A DNA stretch of 64,000 bases. Origin: Pseudoscleropodium purum (Eukaryota; Streptophyta; Bryopsida; Hypnales; Brachytheciaceae). The translations under genes and the position numbers were made by a program. How positions within the stretch are numbered: position 1 is the stretch's first letter; each line of letters starts with the position of its first letter. The DNA lies in the NCBI GenBank assembly GCA_963969395.1, contig OZ017797.1:22878001-22942000 (forward strand), given 5' to 3'. Below, piece after piece: positions 54,661-64,000 of the stretch. The notes under the pieces are model-generated. The model was not told the DNA's origin. It ran no database searches and saw only the letters and a list, made by a program, of their open reading frames with translations.

Positions 54661-57590
54661 CTGAGTTCGAACACCAGGGAATGAACTATGTAAGGCTAGC
54701 GTAATGTGCTCAAAGGTCACAATGTACAAATTTGTAAAATCTAGAGTCTTATTCACCCTTAATCCCACTAAACCCAGGAAAACATTCATCCGTCCAGTAT
54801 AAAGTGAAAGAGACTCAACATGCACGTCTCTGTCCTATCTAATGTTTTAGGGTTTGGGACAATAGTTCTGGGACAATAGTTCAATGTGAACTGACTTGTG
54901 TATGGATGCAATGCAGGACTTAGACTTTAGTACAGCCTACTATAGTACTTTGAAAATAGTACAAATATATGTATTCAATATTTCAAAACAAATTAGAATT
55001 AAGGGTTTGGAAAGGCCTACAATAAGTCACCCCAAGGCTCGACGACAATATGGCCAATATCAAGGGTTAGCAACTACCTTCAATACACAAAATCCAAACT
55101 TACAACATGTATATGCAATTTTCAATACAACACTCTAATAACATTGATGCAAGACAAATAATAAATTCCTAACTCTAATTCTAACTCTCAAATAGATCAA
55201 TTCCAAACCAGGAGTACGGCCGTACGGTCGTTCGAAATTTTTTTGACCTTTATTTTAATTTGTTTTTGTTGGTCCAATAATTAATCAAAATGTTTATGTC
55301 TCATAACCGTAGTATCCGGTTTGATACCCGGCTATACCCACGTCTGAAACCCTTTACTTGTACATCATTTGATATCCGCCCGATACCCTGGCTGAAATCC
55401 GTGCGATATTTGGACTGGCTAGACTGGCAGACTTCAACCCGTCAGGCTGCCGGAGTCCTACGCTGTCTCATCATTGCCTTCGTCTCGGCGCCGAGTCTGC
55501 AAGTCGAATCAGTCAGTGCTACAGGCTACCTTCACCGAACTTCGGCGACACAATTTTCTGATCGATTTCTACTAAATTACAGTCGTGCTGCTTTGGTGAT
55601 CTCATGTGATCACACCAACTTCCCAGTTTCAATTCAATTCTTAATTATCAACATTCCCGAATCCCTAATTTCAATTGCCACTCACAAACTATTGAATTCG
55701 AACTTGTTGTTCTGAAATCAAACAAATTTGTCAAGTAATTACAACCTTCCAGTGTGCTTGATCAATCAGTTTCCAAACAAAATCTCTCAAATGCCGCCAA
55801 ATCAGTCACCGAATTTACCCTCAGGATTTTCTCCGAAACCTTCCCGTCGAGGTTGCCATCTTAGCAGTTTCTTCTAGATCCAACATCTAATCTCCCTCGG
55901 CGAATTTGATTCTTTGTTGTCAACTGTTCAATGTGCAATGACTGCTTTTAACGCTCAAATCAAGATTTTCACCGAAACCTCACTGACTTGTACAGGGCGA
56001 TGACCTTCACCGAATCGGGTGTCCCTCAGTCCTGAGCGCTGGTCACTATGATCACCCGACTGGTCACTCGAACCTTCTCCAGAAAATTCACGTGGCTGGT
56101 TTCCTAAATCCAGTGATGGCGATAGCTCTTCTCGTAATCTGACTTTCCAATCAATGTTATGGAATCACTTCTCTGCTCTTGCACTCCGAATTTGAGTGCC
56201 TCTGACTCAACCGCCTAACAAACGGGACGCGCTTCTTCTTCACTGTCAGCTTCCCGCCTTACAGCCTTCCCCGAATATGCAATCTTCCCCACCACCGCTT
56301 TGCTACTCAATGCCGATTCAATCCGTGTTTCACAAACACCCCATTCAGCACTCACAATTCCCTCAGAATCCAAGGAATTACAACACAGTATACACACAAA
56401 TTCAAAGTTGACGCACACAAATTAACAATTTCAATTTTATTACAATTACGCAAATAACACGCGTAAGATTACGGCACTAGGAGAATCTCGACAATTTTCA
56501 CTTCCGGAGCGCACACTGAGAGAGGGAGAGGGATTTAAATTCAAGGAGGGGAGGAAGATCGGAAGCGGGAGGAGTTGCACAGGCAGCGCTTCCGATCTCA
56601 CCCTCAACCCTATCTTTCTCCTTGTTCTCTTTTCCTTCTCTTTTCCTTTTTCTTTATCTTTATTGTTTTTCTTTAACTAGCTTGTCTTTTCTTTTCTTTT
56701 CTTTTAACTGTTGTTTCTACTATAAACCAAAGTATCTTTTGACTTTTTGGAACTTTTAGTGTACTTTGGACTATTTTAACACTAAATACTCAAAATATAT
56801 ATAAATAATATAGGAAATGTCATAGAAACTCAAAAAAATTCTACAAAAAGCTGAAAAGCTAGACTACAATAACTTAAGGGGTGAAATATTTTTCTAACCC
56901 AATACTTTTGTAGGGTAATTCTTTATTAACTTTTTGGGTTGGTTCTATTCTCAGGGAGTGTACTTAGTTCTACTACAACAAATTATGAGCAAACAAGTGG
57001 TTTCTTATAAACTATAATTTCAACCTTAAAATTTGAGCTTTGTTTAATAATGAATGTAGGTTTCTATTGCTAAAATTTCCAATTCAAATTAAATATGAGA
57101 TGATTTCTAGAAGAAGTTGAAAATGAACTAAAATGGCATGTTTTTCAACTCAAATAATTGTACAAAACACATTTAGATGATCGTCCGAATCAATATTCAA
57201 CTCAAAATGAGCTTTCAATAGAGAGTTATTTTTAGGGATTTTTTGTTCATTTTTCAGACAATTTTTTATATATAATATAGGGATGTGAAAGTTATTTTTC
57301 AATTCTACAATGTATTTTTTTACTTCAAAAATTTGTAACTAATTATTATTAACAAATAAAAATATCAATAATTCAAAACATTAACTTTCAAAGTAGGAAA
57401 ATTTATTCTTATTTTATTTACTTATTTTTATTTAAAATTCAAAAAGTATATAAGGGTCCAAAGTTTTGTTTGCTTATGGTTTCTAATGGATAGTCAAGTG
57501 CACTCTCCAAGGTTCTATTTGACTTTCTTCACTTTTAATTTTAGATTGGTTTTCAATTGTGACACTAGTTTCATCATCTTGGGTCTCACC
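54661..57590. other. Unassigned DNA between gypsy protease and RT, with a GC-richer island
   Basis: The gypsy protease and RT regions should be close together but are about 3 kb apart here, so this stretch probably includes another insertion. Its limits could not be fixed. From about 55.2 to 56.6 kb the composition changes to gene- or LTR-like, with higher GC than the flanks. It contains a palindrome GTACGGCCGTAC (55214-55225) and a minus-strand TTTAAATCCCTCTC word that could be promoter-like. A plus-strand frame of 141 residues (55290-55715) has no recognisable family. GGGACAATAGTTC is repeated in tandem near 54857-54881. Confidence 0.4.
56556..56598. other. Perfect 12-bp inverted repeat (hairpin) with 19-nt loop
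   Basis: AGATCGGAAGCG at 56556-56567 pairs perfectly with CGCTTCCGATCT at 56587-56598. It lies in the GC-richer island within the gypsy region. No terminator-like T run follows. Its role is unknown. Confidence 0.85.
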
Positions 57591-58164
57591 CCTATATTTT
57601 GTAAGATAAAGGGATAAAACTATTTTATTTTATTTTTTAATAATCAATGTATGTTCTTTTTACTCAATCATCCTTAGTTCTAAACAAATATAACCATGCT
57701 CTTCCCAATAAAATGGGATAAGAAGAAATAAACTCTAAAAATTTAAACACAATATAATCAATTTTATAGTCTATTCTCCCAATAGTTGTAACTATTTGGG
57801 TTAACATACCTAATGGTTTAACTCAACTTTGATCAACCATTTTAAAAATGATTGGAGTTGAGGTCATAGTTGTTAATCCCAATTCTTCTATTGTTTTAAG
57901 ATTCATGAGATTAATACTTAACTCACTATTAATTTGAACTTCACTAATTAAGAATCCGTCAATTATTACATCAATGATAGGGGCCCCTGTGTCACGGACG
58001 TGCCATACCGGGCCTTATTCAGTAGTTTCGTTCCTAAATAGAGTCTCCACCGCCTTTGCAACAAGGATGCCTCGTAAGAACCTTCTCAAAAGCGGTGGCC
58101 TAGTGTACAAGTTGTTTCCAATAATTCTAGTAGATTCCAATAGTCTTCATTAGTTTCTATTTGT

Positions 58165-58322
58165 TTCCAGAAGCTTCCATAAGCTTCCGGAAGGTTCTAC
58201 TTAGTTCTACTAGTTTTCGGAAGCTTCCACAAGCTTCCGGAAGGTTCTATTTGGTTCCACTAGTTTCCGGAAGGTTCCACTAGATCCTCCTAGTTTCCGG
58301 AAGCTTCCACAAGCTTCCGGAA
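58165..58322 (+). promoter_or_regulatory. Array of heat shock elements (HSF-binding motif) in the solo LTR
   Basis: Heat shock factors bind alternating GAA and TTC triplets spaced by two bases. 58165-58197 reads TTC, GAA, TTC, TAA, TTC, GAA, TTC with exact two-base spacing, so six of seven triplets are perfect. 58220-58247 has GAA, TTC, CAA, TTC, GAA, TTC. 58265-58277 is a perfect TTCnnGAAnnTTC. 58295-58322 has TTC, GAA, TTC, CAA, TTC, GAA. The clusters are partly tandem copies of a unit of about 50-75 bp. Similar HSEs make ONSEN (ATCOPIA78) heat-inducible in Arabidopsis; heat response here is inference. Confidence 0.75.
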
Positions 58323-58382
58323 AGACCTACGAATATTTCCAAAGGTTTCCAAGGCCTTATTCCGAAAGGTTCCTTAGTCTAG

Positions 58383-58390
58383 TATAAATA
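58383..58390 (+). promoter_or_regulatory. TATA box of the solo LTR
   Basis: TATAAATA lies 61 bp downstream of the last HSE cluster and is followed by GAGAGTCGAGG and a pyrimidine-rich stretch, as in plant LTR promoters. Confidence 0.7.
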
Positions 58391-61300
58391 GAGAGTCGAG
58401 GGCCATTGTCCCTCACTCTCTTCAACACCAGTTGTACCCAGTCATTCTTTGACTTCATGTTATCAATACATCTTCTAGTTTTCTCATCTTGAAGCACGTT
58501 CTGAGTCGTGTGTGAGAAATCCCCTCACTTCTAGCTTGTTCTTGTCTCTGTTTGAGGTATCCCCTCAAATCTGATCTTGGTTCCATCCAAGAGTTGCCGT
58601 CCGCAACACCCTGGATCCATGAAAATTTCATGAATCTTTAAGGATTTTGCCTTGTCCTTTATTAGTGAGGAAGTCAAATCACTCCTACACTTTGGCAATA
58701 TAGCCAAGAGTTATTTCATAGTTATTTGGAGTTGTATTTTATTTAAATTTGCCACAACATCATAAGGTTCCATGCCTAATGTTAATTTCATTGTTTTTGG
58801 AACTTTACGTTTAATTTGACTTTGTGAGTTTTGAAAATTTATTTTATAAGTTATTCGTTTGGTAAGTATTTGATTAAAAATTGGAGTTGTATTAGGAATA
58901 ATAAGCAATTTGACTAAAGTGTTTGTATTTTCTAAGGATAAAGACAATGGTTGATTAGACTTTTCCTTAAAAACTTTCTCTTGCCTTTTTTTCTAAGTTA
59001 TTTCTTTATGTGGGTAGTTAGGGTCTAAAGGTATTTCAACAAGTGGAATTAGCTCCTTTTTTTTTATTGGCTCTATAATTAAGGGTGTACTATCCATAAT
59101 CATTTTAGAAGGTTCTATTTTCTTTTCAAAAATATAAGTTATTTGATTATCCAATTGCTTTTGGTTAGCCTTTGCGGCTCTTGTAGTCACAAAGACAATT
59201 TCTAAGTAGAATCCTCTTTCTGGTATAGAATGTAAAATATGATTTGAAGGTCTTGAATTTCCCTCTTCCTAAAATTGAACTTGTTTGTTTTTAGGATAAT
59301 TTCTTTTTGAAGGTAGAAATTTCTTAGGTGGGGCAATGCAATCTTTAGGTATATGACCTTCTTGGTGACACCTGCCACACTAAGGAGTATATTCAACTTC
59401 TTTTTTAGCATTGGACAATTATTCATATAATGACCAGTTTCACCACATCTAATCATCTACAATACATTGGGTGTTTGCCTCTTTTTCGTGAGCCATACCG
59501 ATGGGTGTTGGGATTGGATGGTGGTCTATTTCAAATTGGTGGTTGATTATAGGTATCATTCTAACATGCACAATTGCCATTAGGTCTATATAGTGGACCA
59601 TTATTAGGTTTAGTAAAAGGTCTTTTATTTATATCTGTTTTATTGACCCATGATTTGTTATTATCAATTTGCAAGACTTGCTTTACAGCTTGTCAATCTT
59701 GCTTAACTAATGCTAGATTTCAACATTTGTCAGTAAGGTGATTTTTTCCACAAAAATTACATCGAGGTCTTTGATTTATAATTTTTGTGGTTGGAAAAGA
59801 ACATTCCAAAGGTAAATGACCAATGATTCTAGTGTTAGTGGGTTTAGACCTGTTCACTAGCACATTAGTAATTTGAACTCTTAAATTTGCCATTTTTTCT
59901 ACTAACTGTTTAATAAGTTTGCCTTTGTGTCTTTAATTTCAAGTACTAGTGGTACTACTACTATATGTTGTATAGGATAATTTGTCATTAGTGGTGATTA
60001 ATATAGAGGTGGTTGATAAGATGGTACTTGAATCCCCATTTGTGGATACAACACATCTGAAAAATACATACTAGGATCAATGGTAGCCATTTAATCCTCA
60101 CCTATTTTTGCCCCCTCATATTGCTTGGCATATTGTACACCAATGGTTAGATCTTTGGGATTCTTTTTCTTTTATTACAATACTGAATTTCAGGGGATAT
60201 AATCCTCCTATAAATATACTTATTAAATAGGCATCTAGAATCCTATGTTTAGTCCAGCGTTGCAAAATATATTCCATTTTACCATAGTAGTTATTAACGC
60301 TTTCTCCTAGTGCTATTCTTATAGTTTCCAATTGTTTCTACAAACATTCTATGAAGGCTAGGGGTTTAAACCTAGTTAGGAAGGCATCTCTTAATTCATT
60401 TTATGTTTGAAAAGGACCATTGGTTTGGTACCATTCTTGAGCAATACCCAAAAGAGTGGAAATTTTTTTTTTAAGAAAATTGACTTTAGAGATCATGTTA
60501 GCTACAGAGACTATATTGAATCTATTCAAATTGTCGTCAGGATTTGAGCCTACTTAACCATAGTATTGTGGTAGTATAACTAAGTTCAAAGGACATGGTT
60601 GAGTCATATTATAGTCTTCTGACCATGTGTCTTCTTCAAATTTTGAAGTTTCTATTTCAAAATTTAAAGTATTTGGTAATATTGGTAAAGGTTGATGAGG
60701 TATTTGTAGTGGAGGTTGATCGAATCCTAGTTTTGGTTGATGAGGGAAAATTTGAAATCTATAAAGATTAATAGTCTCATTATAATTACAATTTAAAAAT
60801 TATCTTGAAGATATTTCTAAATGTCTCAAAACGGTCTAATTTAATAGAATTTGTAGTAGAACTTCTTCAATTTTCTTGAATAGGTGTTAAACAAGTTCCT
60901 AATTTTTCTACCACACTATAACTATATTGATTCCATATATCTCTTAAGTATTTAGAGAGCATAGCATTAGTTTCAAAATCTTGTAGTCTTGGTATAGAAA
61001 ATAGATATTCTGTTGAAGTAAAGCCTCTATTGACAGATGAGTTGAGGTTTCTTGATGATTACTTCGAGAATATAATAATATTTGGTTCATAGATGTTTCA
61101 GTTATTGGTGTAATTGCATGATCATTTATGTCAAGTGACGTGGCAATATCTTCAAGGTGGTTCCTTAATCAATTGCTTTGTCTTTTGTACTTTCTTCAAG
61201 TCTTGAAAGTACTATTGAATTAATTTCAAAGTCTATAAACTCCAATTTTCCTATTTCACTTTATAATTCATTTTGGTAGAAATTGGCAATTAAGTTTTGA

Positions 61301-61450
61301 AATTGTCTTATAGACTCTAAAGTACCTACTTTTATTAGACTAGAAGGAAGTTTAGAAGGTAAAAAACAAAGATTAGTATAAATTGATGGGGTTCTCTTAT
61401 TTTCGGTTTTTCTTAATGTTTAATTCTACGGGTGACTTCCTTTAATAATC

Positions 61451-62139
61451 GGTCAAGAGTTCAATCTGACATTTTAAAGAAGTCATAGATTTTGAAAAGA
61501 ATCACTAGTTTATAGAATAAAATCCGAGAAACATTGGGGACATGTTACATATTGTTTGGTGTTAATCAGGGTATTCGTTTGCAACATTCTAAAGTTTATA
61601 TTGTGAATGACAAGGAGGATAATACATTGCCTAGTACTCCATCTTTTTCTTTTTTACATGTGCTACTTTTTCATTAGCACCACGTAAATAAACAATTAAT
61701 CAATCGAGATGTGAAGAACAAATTAACAGGAGTGCATTTAAGAAGAAGAGGAAGTTGGTTTTTAGAAGATGATTCCATTGCCTTTGTCATTACCAATTTC
61801 TCCAAAGAAATTATATAGATTGAGAAGATGAAATTGAAAATAAATAAAAAACTTACTAAAAAGATGGCAAATACTATAGAAGAGAGTAAAAAGATGATAT
61901 TAAAGGGGTAATTAAAAATGGTAGCTTAGTTTTTTGAAGTGTTTAAATTTAAGGATTGTTCTAGTAGTTCTAAGTAGACATGCATCTTTTGGGTTGTTCA
62001 CTTTCAAGAATTTAGGACATTGGAATGTTATTCTAATATTGTATGAAATTTGATTTGATTTGTTTTGAATTTGTTTCAAATTCTACTACATTCAATAAAA
62101 GGTTTTTTTCTCTACAACTACTTGTACATGTAAACATCA
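61451..62139. other. AT-rich DNA upstream of the gypsy gag, no gene seen
   Basis: This should hold the gypsy leader or 5' LTR, but no clear primer-binding site, TG...CA ends or match to the 39-40.7 kb side was found. The minus strand contains scattered short frames only. Confidence 0.35.
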
Positions 62140-62529
62140 TGTTACGGACATGAGAAAATAGAAGAAGCTTCTCAAACCTTCTGGAAGCTCTTCAAGAAGT
62201 TTTCTCTTCAATGGAAGTAGCTCAAGAAGCTCTAGAGTTTGTGGAAGCTTCTTAAGAAGCTTTCCAATAGGTAAAAGTAGCTTCCAAGCTTGTAGAAGCT
62301 TGTAGAAGAAGCTTAACATCCTTTAGTATAAGAAGTAATCGAGATTGAGAAGCTCTTCAATCTTGACAACTTCTTTCAACGTCCAATTCAAAGCACCTAA
62401 CCTTTTCTCAAACTCTGAGTTAGTTTTGTATACTTTTATCATCTAAAATACATCTAAATCTTAGACAAACTCTTATCTCATATTTGTTGAAGAGTTTCTT
62501 TTTCATTCTGTTCTAGTTTGTCCTTGACA
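62140..62529 (+). mobile_element. Second, diverged solo LTR of the same family (390 bp)
   Basis: It starts TGTTACGGACATG and ends TGTCCTTGACA, matching the ends of the LTR at 57990-58608. The flanking 5-mers CATCA and CATCC match at 4 of 5 positions. The body again has many GAAGCTTC-like words, e.g. GAA, TTC, AAA, TTC, GAA with two-base spacing at 62164-62186 and GAAGCTTC at 62244-62251. A TATAAGA (62327-62333) follows. It is shorter and more degenerate than the first copy, so it is probably older or a different subfamily. Confidence 0.75.
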
Positions 62530-62581
62530 CATCCATATGAATTTAAAGTTCAAAGAAAATGATGAATGTTTGTCATTATAG

Positions 62582-62848
62582 TCATTCATCAATAGGATTT
62601 TCAATAATCCGTTGTCTAAATAATTGTTGTTTAAGGATTTCTCCTTGATGTTTGGTATGGTCTCCCTCTCTATCTATAGGTAATCTCTTATTTCCAAATT
62701 CAACTAGTAGATCTCTTTGTAAACCTACATTAGCCATATTAGACTCAGGTTGGTTCAACATCTCATAATATTTGTGTAACCAACAATAAGCTATTGTAAG
62801 TCTACTATTTTGTTCATTCTTAAGTTGAAGTAGTTTAAAATCCTCCAA
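62582..62848 (-). pseudogene. Unrecognised retroelement-like ORF fragment
   Basis: An 89-codon frame without internal stops, rich in charged residues (ends GEILKQQLFRQRIIENPIDE). It lies just beyond the second solo LTR on the same strand as the gypsy gag, so it may be an N-terminal gag or leader-region piece. No domain is recognised. Confidence 0.3.
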
Positions 62849-64000
62849 CGATTTTTCAGTATGTCAAATATTCAATGAGAACTCTTCTGAAATTCATAGA
62901 TTTGTCAAATTATTTTTTGTGCACATTATTGAGGGCCTTCTAATTCTTCATTAAGTAGGTGCAAATTGGATAAACAACATCTTCAATCTAAAAATGTTTG
63001 CATCTAACACCTCCAACTTGAATTATAGGTCTTTGTAAAATCTTTTTTTTGTCAAACTCTTGTACAAACTCAAAACTTTGATCTGGCCACCATCATGTAC
63101 TCTTCTAGGTTGGCTTGTGTACACATTCTATAAATCTTCTATGCATTACATACAACTTGTAATACACAGAAGTTGAATTTTTTCCTACTGAAAAAACTTG
63201 TAGCTACTTAAGTGACTCTTCTATTTGGATTCTCTACTAATGGTATATGTGTTTCATCAATTGCTCTGCAAATGTTGAACAAACCTGTTAGTTCTTCAAA
63301 ATTTGAGATGATGTCTTGAAACCATTGTTGGGTTATGAAGCCTTTGCTTTAGAAAAACTCAAGATTTTGGGTTATATGTAGAATCGGTCTAGGATATGTG
63401 GATGTAAACAATAAAAGGTGTATCATCTAAAGGTATAGTAAATGGAATGTTTATAATAAAAATCTCATATAGTATCAAATGTATAAATTTTCATACACAA
63501 AGGTTTAGGATTTTATATACAAAAGGTATAAAACTAAATATTCATACTCATATGATATATATATATCTTAAGTGTCTATATATTCGTATTTATCATATAT
63601 AAATATAAAGACCAATACATATATAATACATACAAAATATAAGTATTTATGTCCATATATATAATGTATAAATATCATATAAGTCGTACATAAATCATAT
63701 AATTTATTTATAAAACAACACTTTTGCAAAGACTTATTGAGTTTTGTTGTTATACTTCAAGTATGTGTTATAATCGCTCAAAAAATCTAAATACAAAATA
63801 ATTTATTATTTTGGAAAATTGAGAAAATATCATACAATTTCTCCAAAACTCAAATTCAAAGAAGTTACTGCCCATTAGTCCTAGAGTCTTGAAGTTTATA
63901 CTTTTCAAATCAAAGGTAATTCTTCATGTTTCTACTTCGAAGTTCATCCCGATCTCATACAAGCTCCAAACTCTTTGTGCTATATATTTTTAAAAAGCTA
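62849..64000. other. AT-rich terminal stretch, no gene seen
   Basis: No supported ORF or element. Very AT-rich with many TATATA words from about 63.45 to 63.7 kb. Confidence 0.45.

Larger units (their letters stand above)
57990..58608 (+). mobile_element. Solo LTR with heat-shock-element array (619 bp)
   Basis: It starts TGTCACGGACG and ends CGTCCGCAACA. The ends are inverted copies of each other (9 of 11) with the TG...CA signature of LTRs. A perfect 5-bp target duplication, CCCTG, flanks it (57985-57989 and 58609-58613). It contains a promoter-like layout on the plus strand: HSE clusters at 58165-58322, TATAAATA at 58383-58390, then CT-rich leader-like sequence. No second LTR or internal domain is adjacent, so it is a solo LTR left by recombination. 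It lies inside the gypsy protease remnant and is younger than that element. The parent superfamily cannot be told from an LTR alone. Confidence 0.88.
40711..61450 (-). mobile_element. Decayed Ty3/gypsy retrotransposon with nested insertions
   Basis: On the minus strand the order is gag and zinc knuckles (about 61.4-59.3 kb), protease (about 58.9-57.6 kb), reverse transcriptase (about 54.2-53.6 kb), RNase H (about 53.5-53.0 kb) and integrase (52.73-52.23 kb, continued at 41.32-40.73 kb). A polypurine tract (AAATAGGGGGCAT on the minus strand, about 40711-40725) follows the integrase. The order PR-RT-RH-INT is that of Ty3/gypsy. The element is interrupted by a CACTA transposon (41320-52230) and a solo LTR (57990-58608), and perhaps by foreign DNA between about 54.7 and 57.0 kb. 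Many stops and changed catalytic residues show it is dead. The outer limits are approximate because neither LTR was identified. Confidence 0.8.
57600..61450 (-). pseudogene. Gypsy gag-protease remnant
   Basis: On the minus strand, gag-like text at about 60550-60120 includes ETIRIALGESVNNYYGKMEY and YLISIFIGGLYP. Three CCHC-type knuckles follow. CNFCGKNHLTDKC (59723-59761) is complete, CGETGHYMNNC (about 59411-59443) has lost its first Cys, and CGRCHQEGHIPKDC (59338-59379) is complete. A Lys/Ile-rich linker runs through 59190-58711. The protease region (about 58750-57650) ends in YPILLGRAW, the flap and C-terminal block of plant Ty3 proteases. The expected active-site D-S/T-G is not present at the aligned position (SELSIN instead). 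The solo LTR at 57990-58608 interrupts the protease frame at one CCCTG site. Stops are scattered. Confidence 0.78.

Noticed and set aside
54664..54690. GAGTTCGAAC followed by ACCAGGG, tRNA-like or primer-binding-site-like
   Set aside because: The bases around TTCGAAC cannot pair as a T-stem and no cloverleaf can be built. As a primer-binding site the T-loop would be too close to the CCA end.
55290..55715. 141-residue plus-strand ORF in the GC-richer island
   Set aside because: No domain, no start context or splice support; it probably stays open by chance because of higher GC.

Overview
This is nuclear DNA of a land plant, most likely a seed plant; the sequence does not let me name the species. 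The signs are two intron-rich, plant-specific genes with GT-AG introns, long AT-rich intergenic stretches, dinucleotide microsatellites, and nested plant transposons (Ty3/gypsy, CACTA, PIF/Harbinger, MITEs, solo LTRs). Many reading frames in the AT-rich part are chance or decayed frames, and I left those out.

Layout. (1) 1-9331, minus strand: the 5' part of a very large kinesin-12 gene of the POK (phragmoplast-orienting kinesin) type. I could place 26 exons in frame, giving about 1,728 residues; the 3' end lies outside the window. (2) 9332-10720: its upstream region. (3) 10721-18888: AT-rich, with a broken PIF/Harbinger transposase at about 15.74-16.38 kb. (4) 18889-21853, minus strand: a complete five-exon GDSL esterase/lipase gene of 364 residues, with a CT microsatellite in its upstream region. 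(5) 22.9-40.7 kb: gene-free and AT-rich, with microsatellites, tandem duplications and several small inverted-repeat elements (29513-29895, 31407-32055, about 33178-34108). (6) 40.7-61.5 kb: a decayed Ty3/gypsy retrotransposon on the minus strand, cut by later insertions. (7) 61.5-64 kb: a second solo LTR, a short retroelement-like ORF and AT-rich DNA.

The main structural result is the nest in region 6. A 10,911-bp CACTA (En/Spm) transposon occupies 41320-52230. It has CAGTATAAGAAAA / CACTATAAGAAAA inverted ends and a perfect TAA target duplication. It sits inside the gypsy integrase, and both integrase halves are found exactly at its two borders. The CACTA element has itself lost most of its transposase core. 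A 619-bp solo LTR (57990-58608, perfect CCCTG duplication, palindromic TG...CA ends) sits in the same gypsy element's protease region.

That solo LTR carries a dense array of heat-shock-element triplets (TTCnnGAAnnTTC) about 60-220 bp upstream of a TATA box. A diverged relative with the same ends and similar, weaker motifs lies at 62140-62529. I consider this candidate heat-responsive LTR family the most interesting item in the window; the heat response is inferred from motifs only.

The two host genes have no evident functional link. The kinesin would act at the cell-division plane and the GDSL enzyme in the secretory pathway or cell wall.
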